From: Bacteroidota bacterium
GTDB lineage: Bacteria > Bacteroidota > Bacteroidia > 2-12-FULL-35-15
DNA length: 44,242 bases
Direction: 5' to 3'
Assembly (NCBI GenBank): GCA_947447995.1
Contig: CANFLQ010000010.1
Location: 1 to 44,242, forward strand
The notes under the pieces are model-generated. The model was given only the letters and a program-made list of their open reading frames with translations, was not told the DNA's origin and made no database searches. A program made the position numbers and the translations under genes. Positions 1 to 8,773 of the stretch are shown piece after piece. Position 1 is the first letter of the stretch. Each line of letters starts with the position of its first letter.

Positions 1-474
1 ATCCGTAAAAAAACGGCCTCGCTTATCTCCTCTTGTTGTGCCTGCGGTGCGGCATCGGTTACAACAGATGAAACAACAATTGAAAAGATGAGAGCCTTTG
101 GCGAAGCTGTTGGTATTGCTTTTCAGATAAAGGATGATTTATTTGATTATGGCGATGGAAGTAATATCGGTAAGCCCACAGGGATTGACATCAAAGAAAA
201 AAAGATGACTCTGCCGCTAATCTACACTTTAAATAACGCCTCATTTTTTGATAAACGAAAGATCATCAACATCGTAAAAAATAACAATAATAATCCTAAA
301 AAAGTAGCAGAGGTTATTGATTTTGTTATTAAAAATGGTGGTATCCAATATGCCGAAAGCTGCATGAACAAGTACAAAAATAAAGCCTTAGAAATTCTTG
401 CTTCTTTTCCCGATAGCCCGTCTAAAACATCCTTAATTGGACTGGTAAAATACACTACCGAACGCAAAAACTAA
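1..474 (+). CDS. Polyprenyl diphosphate synthase, C-terminal part (5' truncated by window)
   Basis: This is the C-terminal part of an all-trans polyprenyl diphosphate synthase, which condenses isopentenyl diphosphate units into the long chains used for quinone side chains. The frame is open from base 1, so the gene begins before the window and the ATG at 88 is internal. The second aspartate-rich motif is visible as FQIKDDLFDY, followed by GKPTGIDIKEKKMTLPLIY, the typical region after that motif. The last ~70 residues are the helical C-terminus ending in KYTTERKN. The chain length made (octaprenyl, heptaprenyl or other) cannot be told from this part. A partial dxs gene, also of isoprenoid synthesis, lies at the other end of the window. 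Confidence 0.93.
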   Translation: MRKKTASLISSCCACGAASVTTDETTIEKMRAFGEAVGIAFQIKDDLFDYGDGSNIGKPTGIDIKEKKMTLPLIYTLNNASFFDKRKIINIVKNNNNNPKKVAEVIDFVIKNGGIQYAESCMNKYKNKALEILASFPDSPSKTSLIGLVKYTTERKN

Positions 475-540
475 AATTTAACAGTTATTGAATTTCTCCG
501 AGTTGCTTTTAAAGCTTTGGCGGTATAAACAAATTGCAAA

Positions 541-1782
541 ATGACAGAAATAAAAACAGTTGATGTATCTAAATTTACGTCTTATCAAAAATTTGTAATC
601 GCACTACTTGCACTTACTCAGTTTACAGTAGTTTTGGACTTTATGGTAATGTCGCCGTTGGGCGATATGTTGATGAAAAGTATGGATTTGAGTACCTCAC
701 AATTTGCCTTTGCTGTATCCTGTTATGCTTTTAGTGCAGGCTTTTCGGGTGTTTTGGCGGCAGGCTTTGCAGATAGGTTTGACCGTAAAAAATTTCTTTT
801 GTTCTTTTATGTCGGATTTATTTTGGGAACTTTATTTTGCGGTTTAACAACATCCTACCCAATGCTTATTGCTGCACGCATCATTACCGGAATTTTTGGC
901 GGAGTGATAGGCTCAATTTCAATGGCAATTGTAGCAGATATTTTTCCCTTGGAAAAACGTGGAAGGGTGATGGGTTTTATGCAAATGGGATTTGGAGCTA
1001 GTCAGGTTTTAGGTATTCCAATCAGTTTATATTTGGCAAATAGTTGGGGTTGGCAATCACCATTTTTAATGATAGTAGGTTTAGCAACTATTATATTTTT
1101 AATGTTAACCTTAAAATTAGAACCTATTACCAAGCATTTAGATAATAAAACGGATAAAAGTCCTTTTCATCATCTGTTACATACCATTGCAAATAAAGAA
1201 TACCGAGTAGGATTTTTAGCCACAGGATTACTATCCATTGGCGGTTTTATGCTAATGCCATGGGGCAGTGCTTTTTCTATTAATAACTTAAAAGTTACTC
1301 AGGAGCAACTTCCCTTAATTTTTATGGTGAGCGGATTTGGTACATTATTAATAATGCCTTTAATAGGAAAGTTTAGTGATAAAATAAACAAGTTTAATTT
1401 GTTTATGTTATCCTCTATTTGGCTAATGATAGTGGTAGTAATTTACACCAATCTTACTCCGGTTCCACTGTGGGTGGTTATGCTAGTAAATGTTACCATG
1501 ATGATTGGGGTAATGAGCAGAATGGTTCCTGCTATGGCATTAAACTCCGCTTTACCCGAAATGCACGATAGAGGGGCTTTTATGAGTATTAATTCCTCCT
1601 TGCAACAATTTGCAGGTGGAATAGCAGCGGTTATTAGTGGAATGATTGTATATCAAAAAACAAAGTTTTCGCCTCTCGAACATTTTGATATTTTAGGATA
1701 TACCATTGTGGTATTGAGTTCTGTTTCTATTTTCTTTGTATATCGGGTAAGTGAACTTATTAAAAAGCGTGCTAGGGCTTAA
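541..1782 (+). CDS. MFS transporter, DHA1/AraJ-like drug or sugar exporter
   Basis: A 413-residue major facilitator superfamily carrier in the inner membrane. The length fits a 12-helix member. The loop between helices 2 and 3 carries the MFS motif A form GFADRFDRKKFLLFF. A second conserved stretch, IVADIFPLEKRGRVMGFMQMG, fits the helix 4-5 region of drug:H+ antiporters of the DHA1 group, and a central hydrophilic linker (about residues 190-215) separates the two halves. The ATG at 541 lies 66 bases after the preceding stop, so co-transcription with the polyprenyl synthase is possible. The substrate cannot be inferred. The gene looks intact. Confidence 0.9.
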   Translation: MTEIKTVDVSKFTSYQKFVIALLALTQFTVVLDFMVMSPLGDMLMKSMDLSTSQFAFAVSCYAFSAGFSGVLAAGFADRFDRKKFLLFFYVGFILGTLFCGLTTSYPMLIAARIITGIFGGVIGSISMAIVADIFPLEKRGRVMGFMQMGFGASQVLGIPISLYLANSWGWQSPFLMIVGLATIIFLMLTLKLEPITKHLDNKTDKSPFHHLLHTIANKEYRVGFLATGLLSIGGFMLMPWGSAFSINNLKVTQEQLPLIFMVSGFGTLLIMPLIGKFSDKINKFNLFMLSSIWLMIVVVIYTNLTPVPLWVVMLVNVTMMIGVMSRMVPAMALNSALPEMHDRGAFMSINSSLQQFAGGIAAVISGMIVYQKTKFSPLEHFDILGYTIVVLSSVSIFFVYRVSELIKKRARA

Positions 1783-1985
1783 GTTTATTCTAATTTTATT
1801 TTTTTTCCTTCGTTGCAACCCTTTAAATAGAAATTGCGTCTAAGTCATTAGATGTATATACATTGATGTTTCATTTTATGCATTTTGCAATGTAGATTGC
1901 ATAATATAAATTGTGTTGCTTTTGCCTGTTTTTATTGGTAACTTAGCAATAGTTGTAAGTTGATAAATTTAAAAAAGATTGAATT

Positions 1986-4900
1986 ATGAAGAGAAGAACT
2001 ACTAAAGTCGCCCTGTCTATATTTGCAATTGCAATTGCTTCTATTTTTGTGTCGGAATTTGCCATAGGCGATAATAATGGTCCAAGTAATGGGAGAACGG
2101 GTTCACCTAAAGATGGAAGTAACTGTACAAATTGCCATTCCGGTACTGCAACTTCAGCAAATGGTTTAATTACATCAACAGTTCCTGCTGCAGGCTATAC
2201 TGCTGGTACAAAATATACCTTTACAGCTACAATTGCGAATCCGGGTACAAAAGGTAAATGGGGGTTTCAAATTTCCCCTCAAAATAATGCAGGTACCCTT
2301 TTAGGAACTCTAGTTGTAACAAATACTACTAATACCCAACTAAAACCTTCAAGCAAATACATTGAACATACTTCTGCTGGAAATAAGTCATCTTCTTGGA
2401 GTTTTGATTGGACTGCTCCTGCATCAGGTACTGGCGATGTTACCTTTTACGGTGCTTTTTTGATTGGAGATAATTTTAACAACACTTCAGGTGATCAAGT
2501 ACAAACTTCCACTTTATTAGTACACGAAAATTCCTGTACAGCACCAACAATAACTAAAACAACACCAGCTTCACTATGTGGTGTTGGAACGGCAACATTA
2601 ACAGCAACAGCAACAGCAGGCACAATCAACTGGTATGCTGCTGCAACAGGCGGTACATCCTTAGGAACAGGAACAAGTTTTACCACCCCAAGCATTTCTA
2701 CTACAACTACCTATTATGTGGATGCAACTAACACTTGTACAACGGCAACCAGAACAGCGGTTACTGCCTCCGTAACTGCGACACCTACTATAACAGGTAC
2801 AACACCCGGTTCTACTTGTGGTACAGGAACTGTACTGTTAAAAGCAACAGCATCAGCAGGTACAATAAATTGGTATGCCGCTGCAACAGGTGGAGCATCC
2901 TTAGGTACAGGTACAAGCTTTGTTACTCCAAGTATTTCTGCTACCACTACTTATTATGTAGATGCTACAAGCGGAAGTTGTACATCTGCTTCAAGAACAG
3001 CAATTGATGCTACAGTAAATGCAGCACCAACTATAACAAATCCTTTGCCTGCTTCCAGATGTGATGCAGGTACAGTTGCATTAGGCGCAACTGCCTCCAT
3101 AGGAACTTGTAATTGGTATGCAGCGTCAACCGGCGGTACTTCCTTAGGTACAGGCAGTAGTTTTACCACCCCAAGCATTTCTACTACCACTACCTATTAC
3201 GTAGATGCTACAAATGGAGGATGTACAAGTGCAAGAACTTCTATAGTCGCTACCATTGGCGGTGGACCAACAATAACAAATTCATCACCTGCTACACTAT
3301 GTGGTGTTGGAACGGCAACATTAACAGCAACTGCATCGGCTGGTACACTCAATTGGTACGCTGCTGCAACTGGCGGTGCATCTTTAGGTACAGGAACAAG
3401 CTTTGTTACACCAAGTATTTCTACCACAACCACCTATTATGTAGATGCAACAAGTGGAGGATGTACAAGTGCAAGGTCGGCAGTTATAGCTAGCATTAAT
3501 GCTATACCAACAGCAACTATTAGCGGTATTGCAACCGTATGTTCAGGAGCAACTTCAAAAATTAACATCGCATTAACCGGTAAATCTCCTTGGAATTTTA
3601 CTTACGCCTCAGCTACAGCTTCTACTCCTGTTACAGGTATTACAACAACAACATATACAACCAATGTTACTGCGGGAACATATACTATTTCATCCGTTTC
3701 AGATGCTAATAATTGTACTGGAACTTCTAGCGGAAGCGCTACTGTTGTTCAAAATACACCTATTTCCGTTTCAACATCTACGTTTACGTGTAATGGTTCA
3801 AACACAAGCTATACAGTGGAGTTTGATATTTCAGGTGGCAGCTCCGCCACCTACACTGTAACAGGTGGCGGAACGCTTACGGGTTCTCATTTTACAAGTA
3901 GTGCCATTAATTCTGGTGCTTCCTATTCCTTAACTGTGAACGACGCTAATAAGTGTTCTTCTGTGACCGTTTCTGGAAGCAAAAATTGTAGTTGTGCTGC
4001 AACGGCTAAAATAAGTGGTGGAGGAACAATATGTAGCGGAAATGTTGCAACTGTTAATATAGCTTTAACAGGATTATCCCCTTGGAGTTTTGTGTATTCT
4101 ATAAACGGTATTAAACAACCGAAGATAAAAAATCAAACAAACTCTGCTTATTCATTTACAACCACCACTACTGGAACGTATACGTTAGATTCTATTTACG
4201 ATGCAAATTGTATTGGTTCAACAAGCGGAACAGCAACAGTATCTCAAACCTTACCTACTGCTACCATTTCAGGGGGAGGAACTGTTTGTGCAGGAACAAG
4301 TGCAAACTTAAATTTTGCGTTTACAGGTACATCGCCTTGGTCATATTCTTATAGCGATGGAACAAATACAAGCAATTCTACTAGCGTTAACGCTAGTGTT
4401 AGTATTCCAAAATCAACTGCCGGAATATATTCAATAGTTTCTGTATCAGACGCATCTTGTTCCGGTTCTGGCTCAGGAACTGCTAGTATTGTTGTAAATG
4501 CATTACCAAATGTGGGTATTACAATTTCTTCATCTACCGTTTGTGCAGGATCTAGCGTAACCCTTACCGGAACAGGCGCTTCTACTTATGTTTGGATAAA
4601 TGGTCCATCAACTACAATTTTTACTGACTCACCAGCTAATACAACAACATACACGGTTACAGGTACCGATGCAAATAATTGTTCCAATAAAGCAACAATG
4701 CCTGTTACAGTTAAAACATGTAACACATCAACTATTACGGCTTCTGTTGTAATTAATTCCAGTACTGCCACAATTTGTTCGGGTGGAGTAATAACATTTA
4801 CTGCAACACCCATCAATGGAGGTACTTCTCCTAGTTATTTATGGCATGTGAACTCAAATTATGCAGGAACAAATTCTCCTGTTTTTTCAACAGCAGGTTT

Positions 4901-5504
4901 AAGCCTTATTTCTGGCGATGTGGTTACTGTTACCATGACATCTAATTTAGCAGGTGTTACTGGTTCTCCGGCAACATCAAACTCATTAGCAGTTACCGTA
5001 AATGCTACACCATCAAAACCAACAATTACCAGACCTAATCCAGGAAATTTATTAGTTTCAAGTTCGGCAACAGGCAATTTATGGTATTATAATGGATTAG
5101 TTTTAGTGCCAAATGTTACCACTCAAAATTTTACGTTGACAGAGAGTTCGGCTACAGGAAATTACGCTGTTAAAGTTGTTGAAAATGGCTGTTCATCCGT
5201 AATGTCGGATGCGTACAATATTATTAATACAGCCGTAACAGAATTTAATAATAATAATGCTATTAATATTTCCCCAAATCCAAATGATGGTAATTTCATT
5301 GTTTCATTGGATATTGCTAATAAAGCAAATTATACTATTGAAGTAAAAAACGTGCTAGGAGAAAATATTTATCAGGAAAATTTAGGTAATTTTAGTGGAA
5401 TTATTTCAAAACAAATTAACATTTCAAATGTTGGTGCAGGTGTTTATTTAATAAACGTAACAAGTAATCAAGGCACTTTTATTAAAAAAATTATTGTGTA
5501 TTAA
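1986..5504 (+). CDS. Giant secreted Ig-repeat protein with choice-of-anchor V-like N-terminus and T9SS sorting domain
   Basis: An 1172-residue cell-surface or secreted protein. It begins with a signal peptide (MKRRTTKVALSIFAIAIAS). Next comes a domain opening with NGRTGSPKDGSNCTNCHSG, which resembles the choice-of-anchor V (Reeler-like) family and contains a CxxCH motif (C47, C50, H51) that could bind haem. Residues about 186-506 hold four near-identical 80-81-residue Ig_7/CHU_C-type repeats with the core WYAAATGGTSLGTGTSF. Further Ig/PKD-like modules rich in Ser, Thr and Gly follow. The last ~80 residues (ISPNPNDGNF ... GVYLINVTSNQG ... KKIIVY) form a type A type IX secretion sorting domain, so export should be Sec followed by T9SS. 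It heads a group with a haem lipoprotein, a YceI protein and a DUF5777 barrel. Its function is unknown; adhesion or a redox-linked surface role are both possible. Confidence 0.9.
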   Translation: MKRRTTKVALSIFAIAIASIFVSEFAIGDNNGPSNGRTGSPKDGSNCTNCHSGTATSANGLITSTVPAAGYTAGTKYTFTATIANPGTKGKWGFQISPQNNAGTLLGTLVVTNTTNTQLKPSSKYIEHTSAGNKSSSWSFDWTAPASGTGDVTFYGAFLIGDNFNNTSGDQVQTSTLLVHENSCTAPTITKTTPASLCGVGTATLTATATAGTINWYAAATGGTSLGTGTSFTTPSISTTTTYYVDATNTCTTATRTAVTASVTATPTITGTTPGSTCGTGTVLLKATASAGTINWYAAATGGASLGTGTSFVTPSISATTTYYVDATSGSCTSASRTAIDATVNAAPTITNPLPASRCDAGTVALGATASIGTCNWYAASTGGTSLGTGSSFTTPSISTTTTYYVDATNGGCTSARTSIVATIGGGPTITNSSPATLCGVGTATLTATASAGTLNWYAAATGGASLGTGTSFVTPSISTTTTYYVDATSGGCTSARSAVIASINAIPTATISGIATVCSGATSKINIALTGKSPWNFTYASATASTPVTGITTTTYTTNVTAGTYTISSVSDANNCTGTSSGSATVVQNTPISVSTSTFTCNGSNTSYTVEFDISGGSSATYTVTGGGTLTGSHFTSSAINSGASYSLTVNDANKCSSVTVSGSKNCSCAATAKISGGGTICSGNVATVNIALTGLSPWSFVYSINGIKQPKIKNQTNSAYSFTTTTTGTYTLDSIYDANCIGSTSGTATVSQTLPTATISGGGTVCAGTSANLNFAFTGTSPWSYSYSDGTNTSNSTSVNASVSIPKSTAGIYSIVSVSDASCSGSGSGTASIVVNALPNVGITISSSTVCAGSSVTLTGTGASTYVWINGPSTTIFTDSPANTTTYTVTGTDANNCSNKATMPVTVKTCNTSTITASVVINSSTATICSGGVITFTATPINGGTSPSYLWHVNSNYAGTNSPVFSTAGLSLISGDVVTVTMTSNLAGVTGSPATSNSLAVTVNATPSKPTITRPNPGNLLVSSSATGNLWYYNGLVLVPNVTTQNFTLTESSATGNYAVKVVENGCSSVMSDAYNIINTAVTEFNNNNAINISPNPNDGNFIVSLDIANKANYTIEVKNVLGENIYQENLGNFSGIISKQINISNVGAGVYLINVTSNQGTFIKKIIVY
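2541..3503 (+). repeat. Four tandem 240-243-bp repeats coding for Ig-like domains
   Basis: Units start at 2541, 2781, 3024 and 3264, and the array ends near 3503. Each unit encodes one Ig-like domain (PTIT...WYAA...GG.SLGTG.SF.TPSIS.TTTYYVDAT). Units differ mainly in the first third and in synonymous positions, which suggests recent duplication or homogenisation. The array lies wholly in frame inside the giant secreted protein, so gain or loss of units would change the length of the protein without breaking it. Confidence 0.93.
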
Positions 5505-5555
5505 TTATAAATACTCATTTAAAAGTTTATAGAAGTGAGATTTGAAAAGAAAAAT

Positions 5556-5563
5556 TATATTTG
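5556..5563 (+). promoter_or_regulatory. Candidate -7 box (TATATTTG) for the haem lipoprotein gene
   Basis: TATATTTG matches the Bacteroidetes TAnnTTTG -7 consensus and lies 24 bases before the ATG at 5588. No TTG is seen at the proper -33 distance (the nearest TTTG, 5541-5544, is too close), so support is partial. Confidence 0.35.
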
Positions 5564-5587
5564 TGAAAATTTAGTTGTAGTTAAAGT

Positions 5588-6241
5588 ATGATAAAAAAAT
5601 TATTAGGTTTTTCCACGATAGCCTTATTCGTAATTTCTTGTACCAACGCAAAAGGTCCAATTCCAGAAGCTGCTCAAACCAATGATTGCGATACGGCCAA
5701 TTGGTATTCGGGAAAAATAGAGCCTATCATTAATACCAATTGCGCTATTTCCGGTTGTCATGATGCCGTTGGATCTGCCCCTGGCAATTTTACAAATTAT
5801 GAAGGCGTAAAATTGTATGTAGATAATGGAATGCTGAAAGATAGAGCACTTATTAAAAAAAACATGCCCATATCACCTGTAAATCCACTATCGGCTTCGC
5901 AATTAAATAGGATTAACTGTTGGTTGGAACACGGAGCCCCAAAAACTTCTACTGGAGCAACAACTGGTAATACAAGTACCTGCACAACTACAATTTCCTA
6001 TTCAAGTACAATTGCCCCACTAATAACAACCAATTGTGCTGTTTCAGGATGTCACGATTCTGGATCTGGAAATGGCGATTATACATCAATTACTGGCTTA
6101 CAAGCCGATGCGTTGAATGGTAAATTAAACAACAGAGTAGTTGTATTAAAAAATATGCCCGTATTTCCTGTTAATCCCCTATCTGCATCGGATATTAGCA
6201 AAATTGACTGTTGGATACAACAAGGAGCTTTAAATAATTAA
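5588..6241 (+). CDS. Lipoprotein with two monohaem cytochrome c-like domains (CX4CH motifs)
   Basis: A 217-residue lipoprotein: the signal peptide ends in LFVISC, with C18 as the likely lipidated residue. Two homologous domains of about 95 residues follow. Each starts with a haem-attachment-like motif with four residues between the cysteines instead of two (C52-AISG-C57-H58 and C150-AVSG-C155-H156). Each ends with KNMP..PVNPLSAS...I.CW...GA, which matches the C-terminal part of class I and planctomycete-type cytochromes c, where the Met in NMP would be the distal haem ligand. CX4CH is known from some tetrahaem cytochromes c3 but is rare. It sits between the CxxCH-bearing giant protein and the YceI/DUF5777 pair, with short spacing, so a shared envelope electron-transfer role is likely. 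Haem binding itself is inferred. Confidence 0.82.
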   Translation: MIKKLLGFSTIALFVISCTNAKGPIPEAAQTNDCDTANWYSGKIEPIINTNCAISGCHDAVGSAPGNFTNYEGVKLYVDNGMLKDRALIKKNMPISPVNPLSASQLNRINCWLEHGAPKTSTGATTGNTSTCTTTISYSSTIAPLITTNCAVSGCHDSGSGNGDYTSITGLQADALNGKLNNRVVVLKNMPVFPVNPLSASDISKIDCWIQQGALNN

Positions 6242-6294
6242 GTTTAGGCACAGTTGTTGCCAACAAAAGTTTGAATCAATAAAAATAATAAATT

Positions 6295-6843
6295 ATGAAA
6301 AAAATAGCATTATTACTTGGGGTAACAGCAATAACAAATTTTGCAACAGCTCAAATATACATGGCTAAAACCTGTGAAATAAGTTTTTTTTCAACTACAC
6401 CTGTCGAAGATATAGCAGCAGTTAATAAAATCACCAAACCAATGCTGAATACTGCTACTGGTGATTTGCAAATGAAAATTGTTATGACAGCCTTTGTATT
6501 TAAAAAACCATTGATGCAGGAACATTTTAATGAAAATTATGTAGAAAGTGAAAAGTTCCCTCATGCTATTTTTAAAGGTAAGATAAATGAAAAAATTGAT
6601 TATACGAATGATGGTAAATATAAGGTAACTGTTACTGGAAAAATGACTATTCATGGTGTAGAAAAAGACAAAACCATTGAAGGGCTATTAACCGTAGATA
6701 TGAATAAGGTAATTCTTTCATCTGACTTTAAGCTCGATTTTACGGAGTTTGGTATTGTTATTCCCACATTATATTCTGGAGTTATAAAACCTGTTACAGA
6801 AGTAAAATTGAATGCAACACTTGAACCATTTAAAAAGAATTAA
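6295..6843 (+). CDS. YceI-like periplasmic lipid-binding protein
   Basis: A 182-residue exported protein with a signal peptide cleaved after NFATAQ. The body has the YceI pattern: CEISFFSTTPVEDIAAVNK near the start, then LQMKIVMTAFVFKKPLMQEHF, YVESEKFPHAIFKGKI (the YceI signature of the form F..A.FK) and a beta-rich C-terminus with LDFTEFGI. YceI proteins are lipocalin-like barrels that bind polyisoprenoids or other amphipathic molecules in the periplasm. The stop lies 8 bases before the DUF5777 gene, so the two are surely co-transcribed, and probably with the haem lipoprotein too. YceI next to DUF5777 and a c-type cytochrome is a recurring arrangement in Bacteroidetes. The ligand is unknown. 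Confidence 0.88.
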   Translation: MKKIALLLGVTAITNFATAQIYMAKTCEISFFSTTPVEDIAAVNKITKPMLNTATGDLQMKIVMTAFVFKKPLMQEHFNENYVESEKFPHAIFKGKINEKIDYTNDGKYKVTVTGKMTIHGVEKDKTIEGLLTVDMNKVILSSDFKLDFTEFGIVIPTLYSGVIKPVTEVKLNATLEPFKKN

Positions 6844-6851
6844 AAATAAGT

Positions 6852-7817
6852 ATGAAAATTATTTCACAAAAAACAGTATCAGTATTTTTATTTGCAGTAT
6901 TAAGTTCAGGAGCATTTGCACAGGACGATATGTTGAGTATGATGGAAGAATCTCAACCAAAAACGCATGAAAAAGTAGTAGCAACATTTAAAGGATCTAA
7001 GGTAATTAACGCTCAAACCACCGAAACAGTAAAAGCAAGAACCTGTGATTTTAACATTGCCCATCTTTTTGGAAACATTGGTGTACAAAGCAATGGTGGA
7101 GTTCATAGTCTTTATGGTTTGGATAATGTTTCCGATGTTCGTTTTGGTTTTGATTTTGGAATTACCAATAATTTAACATTGGGTATTGGTCGTAGTAAAC
7201 AATCCGAAATGATTGATGGTTTAGTAAAATACCGCATACTTACACAAACTACCGATAATCACATTCCGCTTTCTTTGGCTGTGTATAGCGATTTAGGATA
7301 CAATCCACAGTCCGCACCAAAATTTTATGATGGATTAGCAACCAATACCGATTTTAAACAAAAAGAAATACATCGAATATCGTACGTTAGTCAAATTATA
7401 ATTGCACGAAAATTCGGTTCTCGTTTTTCAATGGAATTATTACCTACTTACCAACACCGTAATTATGTATTGGCAACTATAAATGCCAACAACGGTGCTG
7501 CCGAAACTAATGACCTAATATCAATGGGAGCAGCCGTTAGATACAAGCTAACCAACCGTTTACTAATTATAGCAGATTATTTTTATACCTTTTCAAAATA
7601 CAGAAACAACAATACTACTCCTGCATTTTATAACCCATTGGCAATTGGTTTAGAAATTGAAACTGGCGGTCACGTTTTCCATCTTAACTTTACCAATGTT
7701 TCGGGAATTGTTGAAAATAATTTTATTCCAAAAACAACTGATAGCTGGCTAAAAGGAGGATTCAAATTTGGGTTTAATATATCTAGAGTATTTAATGTAG
7801 GCAAACCAAAACAATAA
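6852..7817 (+). CDS. DUF5777 family beta-barrel protein
   Basis: A 321-residue protein with a signal peptide (cleaved after GAFAQ) and a beta-rich body with alternating hydrophobic residues. Recognisable family features include KVINAQTTETVKARTCDFNIAHLFG near the start, GLDNVSDVRFGFDFGITNNLTLGIGRSK, and a C-terminal TGGHVFHLNFTNVSGI segment, all typical of DUF5777, a Bacteroidetes outer-membrane barrel family of unknown function. It is the last gene of its operon, 8 bases after the YceI gene, and a strong terminator follows. The gene company (cytochrome, YceI) suggests a role in envelope redox chemistry or transport, but no activity can be read from the sequence. Confidence 0.85.
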   Translation: MKIISQKTVSVFLFAVLSSGAFAQDDMLSMMEESQPKTHEKVVATFKGSKVINAQTTETVKARTCDFNIAHLFGNIGVQSNGGVHSLYGLDNVSDVRFGFDFGITNNLTLGIGRSKQSEMIDGLVKYRILTQTTDNHIPLSLAVYSDLGYNPQSAPKFYDGLATNTDFKQKEIHRISYVSQIIIARKFGSRFSMELLPTYQHRNYVLATINANNGAAETNDLISMGAAVRYKLTNRLLIIADYFYTFSKYRNNNTTPAFYNPLAIGLEIETGGHVFHLNFTNVSGIVENNFIPKTTDSWLKGGFKFGFNISRVFNVGKPKQ

Positions 7818-7835
7818 TTACAGTATTAAATAAAT

Positions 7836-7873
7836 AAAAAAGAGGTTGTTCCAAACAGATCAACCTCTTTTTT
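7836..7873 (+). terminator. Rho-independent terminator after the DUF5777 gene
   Basis: A perfect stem of AAAAAAGAGGTTG with CAACCTCTTTTTT and a 12-base loop, 18 bases after the stop codon. The right arm ends in a T run, so it should work for the plus-strand operon; the A run on the left also allows weaker use on the minus strand. Confidence 0.9.
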
Positions 7874-7903
7874 ATTTACTACTAAATTGATTAGCTTTGC
7901 AGC

Positions 7904-8710
7904 GTGGTGAGTATAAAATCAAAAAATCAAACAGCTCTAACAGATACCCTTAATAAGGTCAAATCTCCTGTAATTATGCCTGTTAAAGATTCAACAAAAA
8001 CACCCTCATTATTTAAAAATCATTTATTAATTAAACACACACCCACACCTGCTTTACATATTACTCAATACGATTATTGGATAACCTCAATGTTGTTTTT
8101 TTTGTTTTCAATTTTTGTTTGGTTGTATGTTTCAAATACAAAAAAAATAAGTCAGGTAATAAAAGGCTTTTATCAAACCCGCTATTCCAATCAAAATGCC
8201 CGTAACGAGTTTTCAGTGGGTAATCGGATTTCATTTTTTTTAGCTGCTTTTTTTATAATAACGATGAGTATTTTTATTTCTCAACTATTGTTATTTTACC
8301 ACATTGATATTTTTAAGAAAAACTTTGCTGAGCTAGGTATTGCCCTTATTATTTTTGTGGTTTATAGTATTAAATTTATGGTCATTAAATTTTTAGGAAA
8401 TGTATTTCAGGTTCAAAAAGAAATGAAAGATTATACGATGTTGGTATTTCTTTTTTGCAATACCTTGGGATTAGTGATGCTTCCTTTAGTTATTTGCCTT
8501 TCGTTTATAAAGCAAATACCACCACCAGTATTTATTTACACAGGTATTGGTATTGTTATTACATTTTTTTTAATCAGAATGGCAAGAGGAGTTTTTATTG
8601 GATTTAAAAGCTCAAGAGTAACAAAAGTATATTTATTTATGTATCTTTGTGCCCTTGAAATATTGCCTATTATTTTTTTGGTAAAATTGGTTATCTTAAA
8701 AATTAAATAA
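7904..8710 (+). CDS. DUF4271 integral membrane protein
   Basis: A protein of up to 268 residues with several hydrophobic helices: residues about 60-80, 105-135, 140-170, 180-205, 210-230 and 245-265. It matches DUF4271, a Bacteroidetes membrane family that almost always lies directly before the uroporphyrinogen-III synthase gene, as here. The start is uncertain. The GTG at 7904 lies almost on top of a TAGCTTTG (-7-like) box at 7892-7899, which would put transcription start at or after the GTG. The in-frame ATG at 7976 (MPVKDSTKT) is therefore a good alternative and gives 244 residues. The function is unknown. No signal peptide is needed; the N-terminus is hydrophilic. Confidence 0.8.
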   Translation: MVSIKSKNQTALTDTLNKVKSPVIMPVKDSTKTPSLFKNHLLIKHTPTPALHITQYDYWITSMLFFLFSIFVWLYVSNTKKISQVIKGFYQTRYSNQNARNEFSVGNRISFFLAAFFIITMSIFISQLLLFYHIDIFKKNFAELGIALIIFVVYSIKFMVIKFLGNVFQVQKEMKDYTMLVFLFCNTLGLVMLPLVICLSFIKQIPPPVFIYTGIGIVITFFLIRMARGVFIGFKSSRVTKVYLFMYLCALEILPIIFLVKLVILKIK

Positions 8711-8773
8711 TTTCTGAAAAGCACAGTAAATAGTGTTTAATTTTTGTTTTTGTTTAACGTTAATTCAGCAAAA

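Noticed and set aside
1783-1985. Promoter or structured leader before the giant protein gene
   Set aside because: Only AT-rich sequence with loose TGCATTTTGCA-like repeats; no clear TAnnTTTG with -33 spacing.
2495-3493. Several open frames on both strands in the Ig-repeat region
   Set aside because: They recur with the 240-bp repeat period and are shadows of the repeats, with odd compositions (Val/Pro-rich or Cys/Tyr/Arg-rich) and no starts of their own.
2541-3503. Regular repeats that might be a CRISPR array
   Set aside because: The units are 240 bp, in frame, and code for Ig domains; there are no short repeats with unique spacers and no cas genes.
8744-8773. An extended hemD N-terminus from the TTG at 8744
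   Set aside because: The added ten residues are not typical of HemD, whose conserved start follows the TTG at 8774.
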